A DNA stretch of 61,952 bases from an uncultured Alphaproteobacteria bacterium (GTDB lineage Bacteria > Pseudomonadota > Alphaproteobacteria > HIMB59 > GCA-002718135), in contig CACMQB010000009.1 in the NCBI GenBank assembly GCA_902615745.1, positions 1-61,952 on the forward strand. Reading direction: 5' to 3'. The notes under the pieces were generated by a model that made no database searches, was not told the origin of the DNA, and worked only from the letters and a program-made list of their open reading frames with translations. The position numbers and the translations under genes were made by a program. The stretch's first letter is position 1, and every line of letters starts with the position of its first letter. This document shows, piece after piece, positions 56,002-61,952 of this stretch.

Positions 56002-56635
56002 TTTTGGTAATGAAGAATTTCATGCTTACCCAAATAAATCTCTTTATTGGAAAAGACTAAATACCCTAATCATATCAGATTTACATTTAGGAAAATCTAT
56101 TAGTTATGCAAAGAATAAACAATTCTTACCTCCGTATGATACAAAAGAAATATTAAACAAAATTTTTGTTAGTTTAGATAAGATTCAACCAAGTAATTTA
56201 ATAATTGTTGGTGATTTATTACACGATGTTTTTTCAACTTTGAGTTTAAAAGATCAAGATCATAAAAATATTGCTCAATATACGAAAAATACTGATTTCA
56301 TATGGATCAAGGGTAATCATGATAAAAATATACAAATTGAAGGTTTTAAAAATTTTATAAATCACAAAATTGATAAATTTTTGTTTACACACAAACCTAT
56401 CGAAACATCTTTATTCCAAATTTGTGGTCACTATCATCCAAAGGTAAAAATTTCACACAGAGGGAAAACTATTTTTAAAACATGTTTTGTACATAATGAA
56501 AAAATATTCATTTTACCAAGTTTTGGAATTTTAACGGGTGGATTGGATATCCATTCCAAACAAATAAGTGATGTATTAGATAAGAATAATTTGAGTATTT
56601 ATCCTGTGGGACAGGATAAAGTTTATAAATTATAA
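55982..56635 (+). CDS. pdeM: Ligase-associated DNA damage response endonuclease PdeM
   Basis: A 217-residue calcineurin-like metallophosphoesterase. ISDLHLGKS, VGDLLHD, KGNHDKN and CGHYHPKVK give the two-metal site in standard order. PdeM is the fourth member of the ligase-associated repair set and probably nicks DNA during repair. It starts 20 bases inside lhr and ends with a 13-base overlap with the convergent DUF4149 gene. Confidence 0.88.
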   Translation: MYYQLINFGNEEFHAYPNKSLYWKRLNTLIISDLHLGKSISYAKNKQFLPPYDTKEILNKIFVSLDKIQPSNLIIVGDLLHDVFSTLSLKDQDHKNIAQYTKNTDFIWIKGNHDKNIQIEGFKNFINHKIDKFLFTHKPIETSLFQICGHYHPKVKISHRGKTIFKTCFVHNEKIFILPSFGILTGGLDIHSKQISDVLDKNNLSIYPVGQDKVYKL

Positions 56636-57051
56636 TTAAAGTAGTTATTAATCACGATCCAAATTAAAATAATAAAATTCAATACAAATAATAAAACTGA
56701 AAGCAAATGCATATATTTAAAACTTAAAGATGCTTTTTTATCACCTTCTAATTCTTTATCTCTAAAATCATTAATTTTAGGTGTTAAATAATTTCTATTA
56801 ATAATAAAACTCATAGCCACTATTATTAATAAAATAGAATTTAAAATATTGCCTGAAATATAACAAAGGACTAAAGATAAAATGGCTATCATAAATCCAA
56901 ATAAAAACATTCGAGGAAAAATTCTTCTTAACAATTTACCGCTAGCATTAGTACTTAAAGTGGCAAAGATTGAGGGTGAGACAACAGCCATGAAAAATGT
57001 CATAGATCCTATTAAGACTGCTAATAAAAAATTAAGAGTATAAATTATCAT
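56623..57051 (-). CDS. DUF4149 membrane protein
   Basis: A 142-residue inner-membrane protein with four hydrophobic helices (about 1-24, 47-67, 70-87, 113-138). FFMAVVSPSIFATL followed by GKLLRRIFPRMF matches the DUF4149 signature. The function is unknown. It follows the TPR gene by 37 bases, with a hairpin between them. Confidence 0.75.
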   Translation of the reverse strand: MIIYTLNFLLAVLIGSMTFFMAVVSPSIFATLSTNASGKLLRRIFPRMFLFGFMIAILSLVLCYISGNILNSILLIIVAMSFIINRNYLTPKINDFRDKELEGDKKASLSFKYMHLLSVLLFVLNFIILIWIVINNYFNYNL

Positions 57052-57057
57052 AGTTTA

Positions 57058-57081
57058 AATTGCTCTTCATAAAGAGCAATT
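57058..57081 (-). terminator. Perfect 10-bp hairpin between TPR and DUF4149 genes
   Basis: AATTGCTCTT pairs exactly with AAGAGCAATT around a four-base loop (CATA on plus, TATG on minus). It directly follows the TPR stop on the minus strand. Only a short TTTAAA follows, so it may be a weak terminator or a processing or stability element rather than a strong intrinsic terminator. Confidence 0.5.
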
Positions 57082-57088
57082 GTATTAG

Positions 57089-57553
57089 TTATGAATTATC
57101 AATTGCTGATTTTAATTTTCTATATTCCATAGAATTAGTTCCAGCTAAAGTTTCTAACTTTAACAACATTTCATTTGCTTTATTCATCTTTCCAAGTGTG
57201 ATGTAAAGCTCACCTAGATATTCGTGTGCCCCTAAATGTTCAGGGTTTGCTTCTAATGCAATTTGATATGCTTCGAAAGCTTTGTCTAAATTTGGCTCAC
57301 TATGTTTTCTGTAACTAAATCCAAGTAAATTATACACATCAGCTTTTTTATCACCAAGATCTTTACGCTTAGCCATTTTTTCAAGCAATTTGATCGATTT
57401 ATCAAATTTCTTGTAATAAACTAATTCATACGCTTTATCGTAAAGCTTAGTAACTTGTTCACCTGTAGACATACTTGAGCTACTGTCGTCTGAACTTGCA
57501 GCAGCAAATACACCAGAACTAATAAATAATAATGTAAGTAATGTTCTAATCAT
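57089..57553 (-). CDS. Small exported TPR protein
   Basis: A 154-residue periplasmic protein with a signal peptide (IRTLLTLLFISSGVFA) and two to three TPR units (ADVYNLLGFSYRKH, LDKAFEAYQIALEANPEHLGAHEYLGELYITLGK). The start is the ATG at 57553; the frame also has a TTG one codon earlier. It lies 57 bases downstream of the DUF4396-like gene and may belong to the same group of exported proteins. Confidence 0.82.
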   Translation of the reverse strand: MIRTLLTLLFISSGVFAAASSDDSSSSMSTGEQVTKLYDKAYELVYYKKFDKSIKLLEKMAKRKDLGDKKADVYNLLGFSYRKHSEPNLDKAFEAYQIALEANPEHLGAHEYLGELYITLGKMNKANEMLLKLETLAGTNSMEYRKLKSAIDNS

Positions 57554-57610
57554 CAATTTCAGATATGTTTGTATGAACTAATTTCAATATTCGTTTGTGA
57601 ATTAATTTAA

Positions 57611-58069
57611 TTAATGGCAGGCAATATTATATTTTTTTAATCTGTAATAATTATATGGCCACGGCGTTAGAAAACCTGCAAGAAGCATTATAGGTATTAC
57701 CCACCATACAAGTTTAGCGCCACCCATAATGATCCAGTCAACTGCATTCATAGCTATTTCCATAGACACCATTGAAATTAAACTCATTCCTATGGCTGTT
57801 TTAAAAGCTTTGCTGATAATCATTTGTCTTGATAAAACGACAGTCTCTAAAATGATGCTAGTAATAATACCATTAATGATTGCTAGGATCATAATATAAA
57901 GAGTAGGCCAAGGAATTCCAGTTAATTGAAAATAAAGTATGGTTCCAAAATCGCCAATACTACATCCCAGCAAACACCAAGCAGTATTTTTAGCACTTCT
58001 TCTCCATGTATGTTTACATTTCCAATGAAAACGTGGAGCTGGTTTTTTTAGTGTTTCGGCAACAGACAT
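57611..58069 (-). CDS. DUF4396-like membrane protein
   Basis: A 152-residue protein with four hydrophobic helices. The N-terminal FHWKCKHTWRRSAKNTAWCLLGCSIGDFG segment has paired His and Cys residues, and the third helix is methionine-rich (SLISMVSMEIAMNAVDW). Both features resemble DUF4396 proteins. Cys, His and Met in and near membrane helices hint at metal binding, perhaps copper, but this is inference. It follows the FG-GAP gene by 5 bases. Confidence 0.6.
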   Translation of the reverse strand: MSVAETLKKPAPRFHWKCKHTWRRSAKNTAWCLLGCSIGDFGTILYFQLTGIPWPTLYIMILAIINGIITSIILETVVLSRQMIISKAFKTAIGMSLISMVSMEIAMNAVDWIIMGGAKLVWWVIPIMLLAGFLTPWPYNYYRLKKYNIACH

Positions 58070-58074
58070 TTAAA

Positions 58075-59493
58075 TTATATTCCTTGTTTAAATTCAAATG
58101 TATTATTTATATCATTAATTTCATAACGATCAACTGTACCATTCGTCCATTTGATTGATACATTTTTAATTACTTCACCTTCACGTAAACCATAATGTGC
58201 TACTGGTTCCATTTGGCATAAATATCCTGAACCAGCATCAATAGTTTTGGCATGATTTCTTAAATTTGTATGTAAGGTAATAGTTGCACCTCTAGCCGGG
58301 GCACCAAAGGTATTGAGAGGTTTGATTCTAATAAAATTTGTATTTGATACATTTGCCTTAAATAAACTAAGCGGCTGAGCACCAGATTCACCATGAGAAA
58401 TAAGTAATTCTAAAATTCCATCTCCATCAATATCAGCAACAGCTGCACCAGTTCCTAGACCTTGTGCTTCAAGTGCTGTATCTAATTCAATTTTTTCTAG
58501 ATTTCCTTCATCAAGAATACGAAAGAGTTTATTAGGCTGACCTATATTATTTAAAAAAATTTCATCGTAACCATCGTTATCAAAGTCAGCAGATATCACT
58601 GTTCGTATTCTACTTGGCGATCTAAATTCCAATGATGACATATCAAGAAAAGAATTTTTTTGTTTTACAAAAATACGATGATAGCCTTCCCAGTTACTTG
58701 TTATTATATCAAGTTCGCCTCTATACAAAAAATCTGTTAACGCAGTTCCACGACCATTTTGAAAAGTATCTTGCACATTTTTTTCCATAGCAACATCATT
58801 AAAATTACCATTAATATTTTTATATAAAAAATTTGGACCTCTTTCATTAGCTGCAAATATATCCATATTATCAGAAACTATATGTCCTGAAATTACCGCT
58901 CTTCCTCCAGTTATTTGATCAATTCCAAGATTTGGTGCCAAGTCTTCAACTTTATTTTCTTCAATTTCATAAAATCTAGTAGGGCCTCCATAATTAGCTA
59001 CATATATACCGTATTTCCCTGACCCATTTCTGTCTACACAAACAACTGATCTACCTGCAGTCAAATTTAAATTTTCTAAATTTTTTTCTAACTCAAAATA
59101 ATCGAAAATATTATTATTGTTATTGTCCAATAATCTATCAGAGTATTTTTTTTCTCCACTATACGTATCAGTATTTAAGAAATAAATTTCTTCAAAACCA
59201 TCTTGATCAATATCACAAGCAGATACACCGATAGTACTCCTATCTTTATCAATGAATAAAGAATCTTGTATTGTATTAATTAGTTTTCCATTTTTATAGC
59301 TAAGAGCTAAATTGGAGTAACCAAAACCTGCAACAATAAATTCAAAATTTCCATCTTTATTAAAGTCAGTTACAGCAACTCCATAACTTAATCGAACATT
59401 ATTATTTTCAATTATATCTGAAATATTAGAAAAAAATTCTGCCTTAGCCATAGTAGGTATCAATATAGTAAAAATAAAAATTAACTTACGCAT
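58075..59493 (-). CDS. CRTAC1-type FG-GAP/ASPIC (UnbV) repeat protein, exported
   Basis: A 472-residue exported protein. A signal peptide (LIFIFTILIPTMAKA) is followed by FG-GAP-like, DxDxDG calcium-binding repeats (DFNKDGNFEFIVAG, DIDQDGFEEIYFLN, DFDNDGYDEIFLNN, DIDGDGILELLISHG) forming a beta-propeller. An ASPIC/UnbV domain closes it (APARGATITLHTN, SIKWTNGTVDRYEI). Such proteins often sit on the cell surface or in the periplasm. The start is ATG 59493; a TTG at 59508 would spoil the signal. It follows the cysteine-rich gene by 11 bases. Confidence 0.88.
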   Translation of the reverse strand: MRKLIFIFTILIPTMAKAEFFSNISDIIENNNVRLSYGVAVTDFNKDGNFEFIVAGFGYSNLALSYKNGKLINTIQDSLFIDKDRSTIGVSACDIDQDGFEEIYFLNTDTYSGEKKYSDRLLDNNNNNIFDYFELEKNLENLNLTAGRSVVCVDRNGSGKYGIYVANYGGPTRFYEIEENKVEDLAPNLGIDQITGGRAVISGHIVSDNMDIFAANERGPNFLYKNINGNFNDVAMEKNVQDTFQNGRGTALTDFLYRGELDIITSNWEGYHRIFVKQKNSFLDMSSLEFRSPSRIRTVISADFDNDGYDEIFLNNIGQPNKLFRILDEGNLEKIELDTALEAQGLGTGAAVADIDGDGILELLISHGESGAQPLSLFKANVSNTNFIRIKPLNTFGAPARGATITLHTNLRNHAKTIDAGSGYLCQMEPVAHYGLREGEVIKNVSIKWTNGTVDRYEINDINNTFEFKQGI

Positions 59494-59504
59494 TTCAAGT
59501 ATTT

Positions 59505-60194
59505 TCAATTTGCCAATCTAATAAAAATGTCGCCCATTCCAAAATTAAGTTCTTCAAGAGGCATACTATTTCTAGCTTCGCACATAGGGCCAGTTATCTG
59601 GTCATTTTTTATGTAATCAATATCGTAAGCATCACATATTTTTGCATTATGCAATACTCCAATAACAAGTTTATTATCTACAGAGTATGTATATTCTTTA
59701 TTTAATTCATTACCTTTACAAAAATAATCTCTATTAACAAGTTCGGGAAAATCATTTTTATTGCATGGATTATTGATAACAATTGTGTAGATGTCTTTTG
59801 ATTGATCTTTAAAATCAATGTTGATTTTTTTTGTTTCTGAATATTTCATTACATCGCATAAGCAAGGCCAACAACATTTATAATATTGACCACAAATTCT
59901 TTCATCATTTTCTAAATTCGTAAGAAAAATTTCATCTGGTTGAGCATCTGGAGGAATTAGAGAACCTGAAACAGCACAGTATAACTTGTTAAATTGCATA
60001 AACTCTTCATATTCTAAGTTTTGATCTAAAATATATTTAAAAAATCTTGGTCCTGCTGCATTTCTATTCCCATCAGGAAAAATAATAGACCAATCGTCAA
60101 CAAGTCTCTCATACAATTTTTCTGTATTTGCATTGACTTGAAAAATGGGCAAAAATATTAATAAAAATATAATTGTAGCAAGTAATTTTCTCAT
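59505..60194 (-). CDS. Exported ten-cysteine protein of unknown function
   Basis: A 229-residue protein with a signal peptide (LLATIIFLLIFLPIFQVNA) and ten cysteines in the mature part (C73, C101, C107, C108, C111, C113, C144, C159, C187, C205). Five of them crowd into ICGQYYKCCWPCLCDV. That is either a metal site or several disulfides. I do not recognise the family. It heads a minus-strand unit with the FG-GAP/ASPIC and DUF4396-like genes, which suggests a shared periplasmic job. Confidence 0.75.
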   Translation of the reverse strand: MRKLLATIIFLLIFLPIFQVNANTEKLYERLVDDWSIIFPDGNRNAAGPRFFKYILDQNLEYEEFMQFNKLYCAVSGSLIPPDAQPDEIFLTNLENDERICGQYYKCCWPCLCDVMKYSETKKINIDFKDQSKDIYTIVINNPCNKNDFPELVNRDYFCKGNELNKEYTYSVDNKLVIGVLHNAKICDAYDIDYIKNDQITGPMCEARNSMPLEELNFGMGDIFIRLAN

Positions 60195-60316
60195 AAAAAT
60201 TAAATAGTTTTAGCTTTTAAAATGTAAATCCCTTGCTTTGAATCAATCATGAATCAATACTGATCACTTTTTCTGCTTTTTGATCCTTATTTATGGTAAT
60301 GTCGCACTTGAAGAAT

Positions 60317-60357
60317 TTGACTTATTTTATGCTAAATACTAGAGAGTAATCGTAATT
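60317..60357 (+). promoter_or_regulatory. Possible tRNA-Gln promoter
   Basis: TTGACT at 60317-60322 is a near-consensus -35 element, with TACTAG about 14 bases and TAGAGA about 17 bases downstream as weak -10 candidates before the tRNA at 60358. Only the -35 match is convincing. Confidence 0.35.
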
Positions 60358-60432
60358 TGGGGCGTCGCCAAGCGGTAAGGCACCGGTTTTTGGAGTCGGC
60401 ATTCGTAGGTTCGAATCCTACCGCCCCAGCCA
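60358..60432 (+). tRNA. tRNA-Gln (anticodon TTG)
   Basis: A complete 75-base cloverleaf. The acceptor TGGGGCG pairs with CGCCCCA, the D stem is GCC/GGC, the anticodon stem CCGGT/GTCGG closes the loop TTTTGGA with anticodon TTG (reads CAA), the T stem is GTAGG/CCTAC with loop TTCGAAT, and the CCA is encoded. The U1-A72 first pair and the TTG anticodon are usual for tRNA-Gln. Its 3' part is repeated at 61027-61078. Confidence 0.95.
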
Positions 60433-60536
60433 AATTTTTTGTGTTTAGAGTTTCTTTTTTCGAGTTGGTCACACATAGGACACACTAACTACTTTAAAAT
60501 ATTTAGTTATCATATTTAATTAAGAATTAATTTTTT

Positions 60537-60863
60537 TTAGTAACAAGTTGTTGTTGAGTTTATGCTATTTCCAAAAATTGACCCTGAAGATCTACAAGTA
60601 GTTGTTTGGGGTGTTAATGACCTATTCATTTCGTCAAGTGAATTAGACAATTGTCTCCAAGCCTCTGCTTTTCTTTGAGCTCTTTGATTATCCAAATTCA
60701 TTCTACAAGTTCCATAAGCGTCAGTTCCTGGTTTAAATCCATAACCTTTACAAGTAGCATCGTCTGCAGCTATTCGTTTACGATTGTTTTCAGCAATTTG
60801 TTCAGCCGATAAGCATGAAAATAAAACTTGGGTCATAACTAATAAAATAAAAATATTTTTCAC
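60537..60863 (-). CDS. Small lipoprotein in the putative tRNA-Gln island
   Basis: A 108-residue protein with a lipoprotein signal: KNIFILLVMTQVLFSC has a lipobox-like LFSC. The mature part includes CKGYGFKPGTDAYGTCRMN, a motif I associate with small lipoproteins in Alphaproteobacteria, then a helical NQRAQRKAEAWRQL, and a Ser/Thr-rich tail. The start is GTG at 60863, with AGGTAAC about 11 bases before it. It is the only gene between the two tRNA-Gln repeats. Function unknown. Confidence 0.75.
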   Translation of the reverse strand: MKNIFILLVMTQVLFSCLSAEQIAENNRKRIAADDATCKGYGFKPGTDAYGTCRMNLDNQRAQRKAEAWRQLSNSLDEMNRSLTPQTTTCRSSGSIFGNSINSTTTCY

Positions 60864-60990
60864 AATAATATGTTACCTAAATTTAATAATTCTATCCAGT
60901 AATAATTTAACAAAAATACATTTTTAGGTACACTCTGGCCACACTTACACACCATTTTTTTATATTTATAAAAAAATAAACTTAAGTATT

Positions 60991-61009
60991 CGGCCATTGA
61001 GTATGGCCG
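60991..61009 (+). other. Perfect 7-bp GC-rich hairpin beside the tRNA-Gln repeat
   Basis: CGGCCAT and ATGGCCG pair perfectly around a TGAGT loop, 18 bases upstream of the repeated tRNA segment. It is GC-rich in an AT-rich stretch and is not followed by a T run. It may be a recombinase arm site or an RNA structure fused to the tRNA-like tail. Confidence 0.5.
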
Positions 61010-61026
61010 TGGTGGTACCGGGCCGA

Positions 61027-61078
61027 TTTTTGGGGTCGGCATTCGTAGGTTCGAATCCTACCGCCCCAGCCAAATTTT
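61027..61078 (+). repeat. Repeat of the 3' part of tRNA-Gln (pseudo-tRNA / att-like)
   Basis: This copies 60387-60438 with a single mismatch (G at 61034 for A at 60394). It retains the 3' side of the anticodon arm, the whole T arm, the 3' acceptor strand and CCA. The base changes keep the anticodon stem paired (CCGAT with GTCGG). No 5' acceptor strand TGGGGCG is present upstream, so a normal tRNA cannot form. Confidence 0.9.
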
Positions 61079-61640
61079 AAAATTCTTTTTGTATTAAATT
61101 TAGAGAATTAATACTTCTCCAATATAAATCTTCAAATTTTTGGAGGATGCTAATTTTTATTATTTCTTTTTCTTTGACTCCCCAAATATATTTCTTATCA
61201 ATCCAACCTTTAAAATTTCCCGATGAAATTAGACACCAATCAATTTTACATTTTTCTAAATAAACAATATTTCCTTTCCCTATTTCTCCAATAACATTAC
61301 CACCCAAGGTATTTAATAATTGTATATTTTTATTATCATTTGATAAAATAATACCGGTTCTAGTACCTGATATTAAACTTTTATGTATCCACCCAATATT
61401 CTTTTTAAAATCTTCTACTTTTCTCCATTCTTCATACTCTTCTAATACTTTTAGTGGGTAATTTTTCTTTATGTATTTTATTTCTATAGGATAATTCTTA
61501 CTTGGACCTACACGAATATTTGCTTCATTGGATTTTAAAGATACGTACCTAGGAATTTCTAGACCAGTTTCTTTACCCATATATGCATTACCTGTTTGGG
61601 AAAAAAGTAAAATTGAAATAATTACTATTATGACTTTCAT
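61077..61640 (-). CDS. Exported bacterial SH3-domain protein
   Basis: A 187-residue protein with a signal peptide (VIIVIISILLFSQTGNA). An SH3_4-like domain starts with YVSLKSNEANIRVGPSKNYPI and YEEWRKVEDFKKNIGWIHKSLISG, and a second, more degenerate one lies about 105-160 (CLISSGNFKGWIDKKYIWG). Such proteins bind cell-wall or protein ligands in the periplasm. The frame opens at 61664, but the ATG at 61640 gives a proper signal. Its stop lies at the very end of the tRNA-Gln repeat. Confidence 0.8.
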   Translation of the reverse strand: MKVIIVIISILLFSQTGNAYMGKETGLEIPRYVSLKSNEANIRVGPSKNYPIEIKYIKKNYPLKVLEEYEEWRKVEDFKKNIGWIHKSLISGTRTGIILSNDNKNIQLLNTLGGNVIGEIGKGNIVYLEKCKIDWCLISSGNFKGWIDKKYIWGVKEKEIIKISILQKFEDLYWRSINSLNLIQKEF

Positions 61641-61681
61641 GCTAATATTTTTATAAAGTAGCATACGAATTACATAAAGTG

Positions 61682-61687
61682 TATAAT
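61682..61687 (+). promoter_or_regulatory. -10 element of tRNA-Arg
   Basis: TATAAT, a perfect -10 hexamer, ends seven bases before the 5' end of tRNA-Arg. No clear -35 box is visible at the usual distance. Confidence 0.5.
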
Positions 61688-61694
61688 ATTATAA

Positions 61695-61771
61695 GCGCCT
61701 GTAGCTCAATTGGATAGAGCGTATGACTACGGATCATAAGGTTAGGAGTTCGACTCTTCTCAGGCGCGCCA
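61695..61771 (+). tRNA. tRNA-Arg (anticodon ACG)
   Basis: A 77-base cloverleaf: acceptor GCGCCTG with CAGGCGC, D stem GCTC/GAGC, anticodon stem TATGA/TCATA with loop CTACGGA (anticodon ACG, wobble A34 probably edited to inosine), T stem AGGAG/CTTCT with loop TTCGACT, discriminator G and encoded CCA. It reads CGT, CGC and CGA codons. Confidence 0.95.
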
Positions 61772-61832
61772 AAAAAATTAAAAATGTTATTATATAAATT
61801 TGTCCAAATGTGTATTAGGTAAAATAATTAAA

Positions 61833-61952
61833 ATGATAATTGATATAAATTTTACTAAAATAAAAAATGATAAACGTTTATCAAATTTATTTGTTAACGC
61901 AAATTTTAATAATCTATCAATAAATTGCAATATACTCAAAGGTAATTTTTTT
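61833..61952 (+). CDS. Possible 5' end of a further gene (truncated by window)
   Basis: From an ATG at 61833 the frame stays open for 40 codons to the window end (MIIDINFTKIKNDKRLSNLF...). TAGGT lies about 12 bases upstream as a weak ribosome site. The residues are Asn- and Ile-rich and match nothing I know. In such AT-rich DNA a 40-codon open frame could be chance, so this is only a candidate. Confidence 0.35.
   Translation, partial: MIIDINFTKIKNDKRLSNLFVNANFNNLSINCNILKGNFF

Larger units (their letters stand above)
60387..61078. mobile_element. Probable remnant element integrated at tRNA-Gln
   Basis: A 52-base direct repeat with one mismatch (60387-60438 and 61027-61078, offset 640) bounds this stretch. 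The repeat begins in the anticodon loop of tRNA-Gln and runs six bases beyond CCA, as expected for a tyrosine-integrase attachment site. Between the copies are one lipoprotein gene, a GC-rich hairpin and AT-rich DNA. No integrase remains, so this would be a heavily reduced island or satellite remnant. Confidence 0.5.

Noticed and set aside
60860..61042. Minus-strand 60-residue open frame
   Set aside because: It runs through the GC-rich hairpin and into the tRNA-Gln repeat, has no recognisable features, and is best explained as chance.
61027..61072. A second functional tRNA-Gln
   Set aside because: No TGGGGCG strand exists upstream to close the acceptor stem, and the D arm does not form, so it is treated as a repeat or pseudo-tRNA.
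1..61952. CRISPR array, insertion sequence or rRNA
   Set aside because: I saw no regularly spaced repeats, transposase motifs or rRNA segments; repeated A/T runs are compositional.

Overview
The window looks like part of a streamlined, AT-rich (roughly 30% GC by eye) marine alphaproteobacterial genome. Genes are packed with gaps of a few bases or short overlaps, and no gap over 300 bases lacks a gene. Several neighbourhoods are typical of Alphaproteobacteria: ispH-thrB-rnhA, mutY/DUF721-dsbA-smc, an F0 operon with split b and b' subunits away from F1, ccrM beside rnhB, and the ligase-associated repair set lig-exonuclease-lhr-pdeM. Gene content and composition would fit a SAR11-like or HIMB59/AEGEAN-169-like organism. 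That placement is inference, because no rRNA is present. TGA is used as a stop, so the code is standard.

Region 1 (1-16.6 kb) is accessory metabolism. A fatty-acid desaturase and a sterol-desaturase-family hydroxylase are followed by a dense island for sugars and sugar acids. It holds an SMP-30 lactonase, an IlvD/Edd-family aldonate dehydratase, a PLP desulfhydrase-like enzyme, a rhamnonate-dehydratase-like enolase-superfamily enzyme, a PdxA-family dehydrogenase, a COG3618 lactonase, a RhaM-type mutarotase, a Gfo/Idh/MocA oxidoreductase, a GlcD-type flavoprotein, an Ldh2-family reductase, a serine hydrolase, an EamA transporter and xylulokinase. Together they suggest non-phosphorylative oxidation of deoxyhexoses or pentoses: mutarotation, oxidation to lactone, hydrolysis, then dehydration.

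Region 2 (16.6-26.7 kb) is housekeeping on the minus strand: YceI, RNase HI, homoserine kinase and IspH, then DUF721, a DsbA-like protein, a short SMC and ATP synthase F0 (I, a, c, b', b) in one tightly packed unit. MutY diverges from DUF721. Region 3 (26.7-38.4 kb) is a purine block: purQ and a PurS-PurL fusion on one strand, purMNFDC divergent, then purK, purE and an IMP dehydrogenase without CBS domains.

Region 4 (38.5-45 kb) has a GNAT-like protein, a MATE exporter, a large autotransporter-like surface protein, a small secreted protein, a rhodanese and CcrM. Between ccrM and rnhB lies a probable small RNA with an anti-Shine-Dalgarno loop and a strong terminator. Region 5 (45.2-56.6 kb) holds rnhB, moaB, a lytic transglycosylase, a cysteine-free uracil-DNA glycosylase, a TPR protein, ispE and the four-gene ligase-associated repair cluster. 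Region 6 (56.6-61.95 kb) has DUF4149, a TPR protein, a DUF4396-like membrane protein, an FG-GAP/ASPIC protein and a ten-cysteine secreted protein, then tRNA-Gln. The 3' part of tRNA-Gln is repeated 640 bases downstream around one lipoprotein gene, which looks like the scar of an integrated element. An SH3 protein, tRNA-Arg and the start of a further frame close the window.
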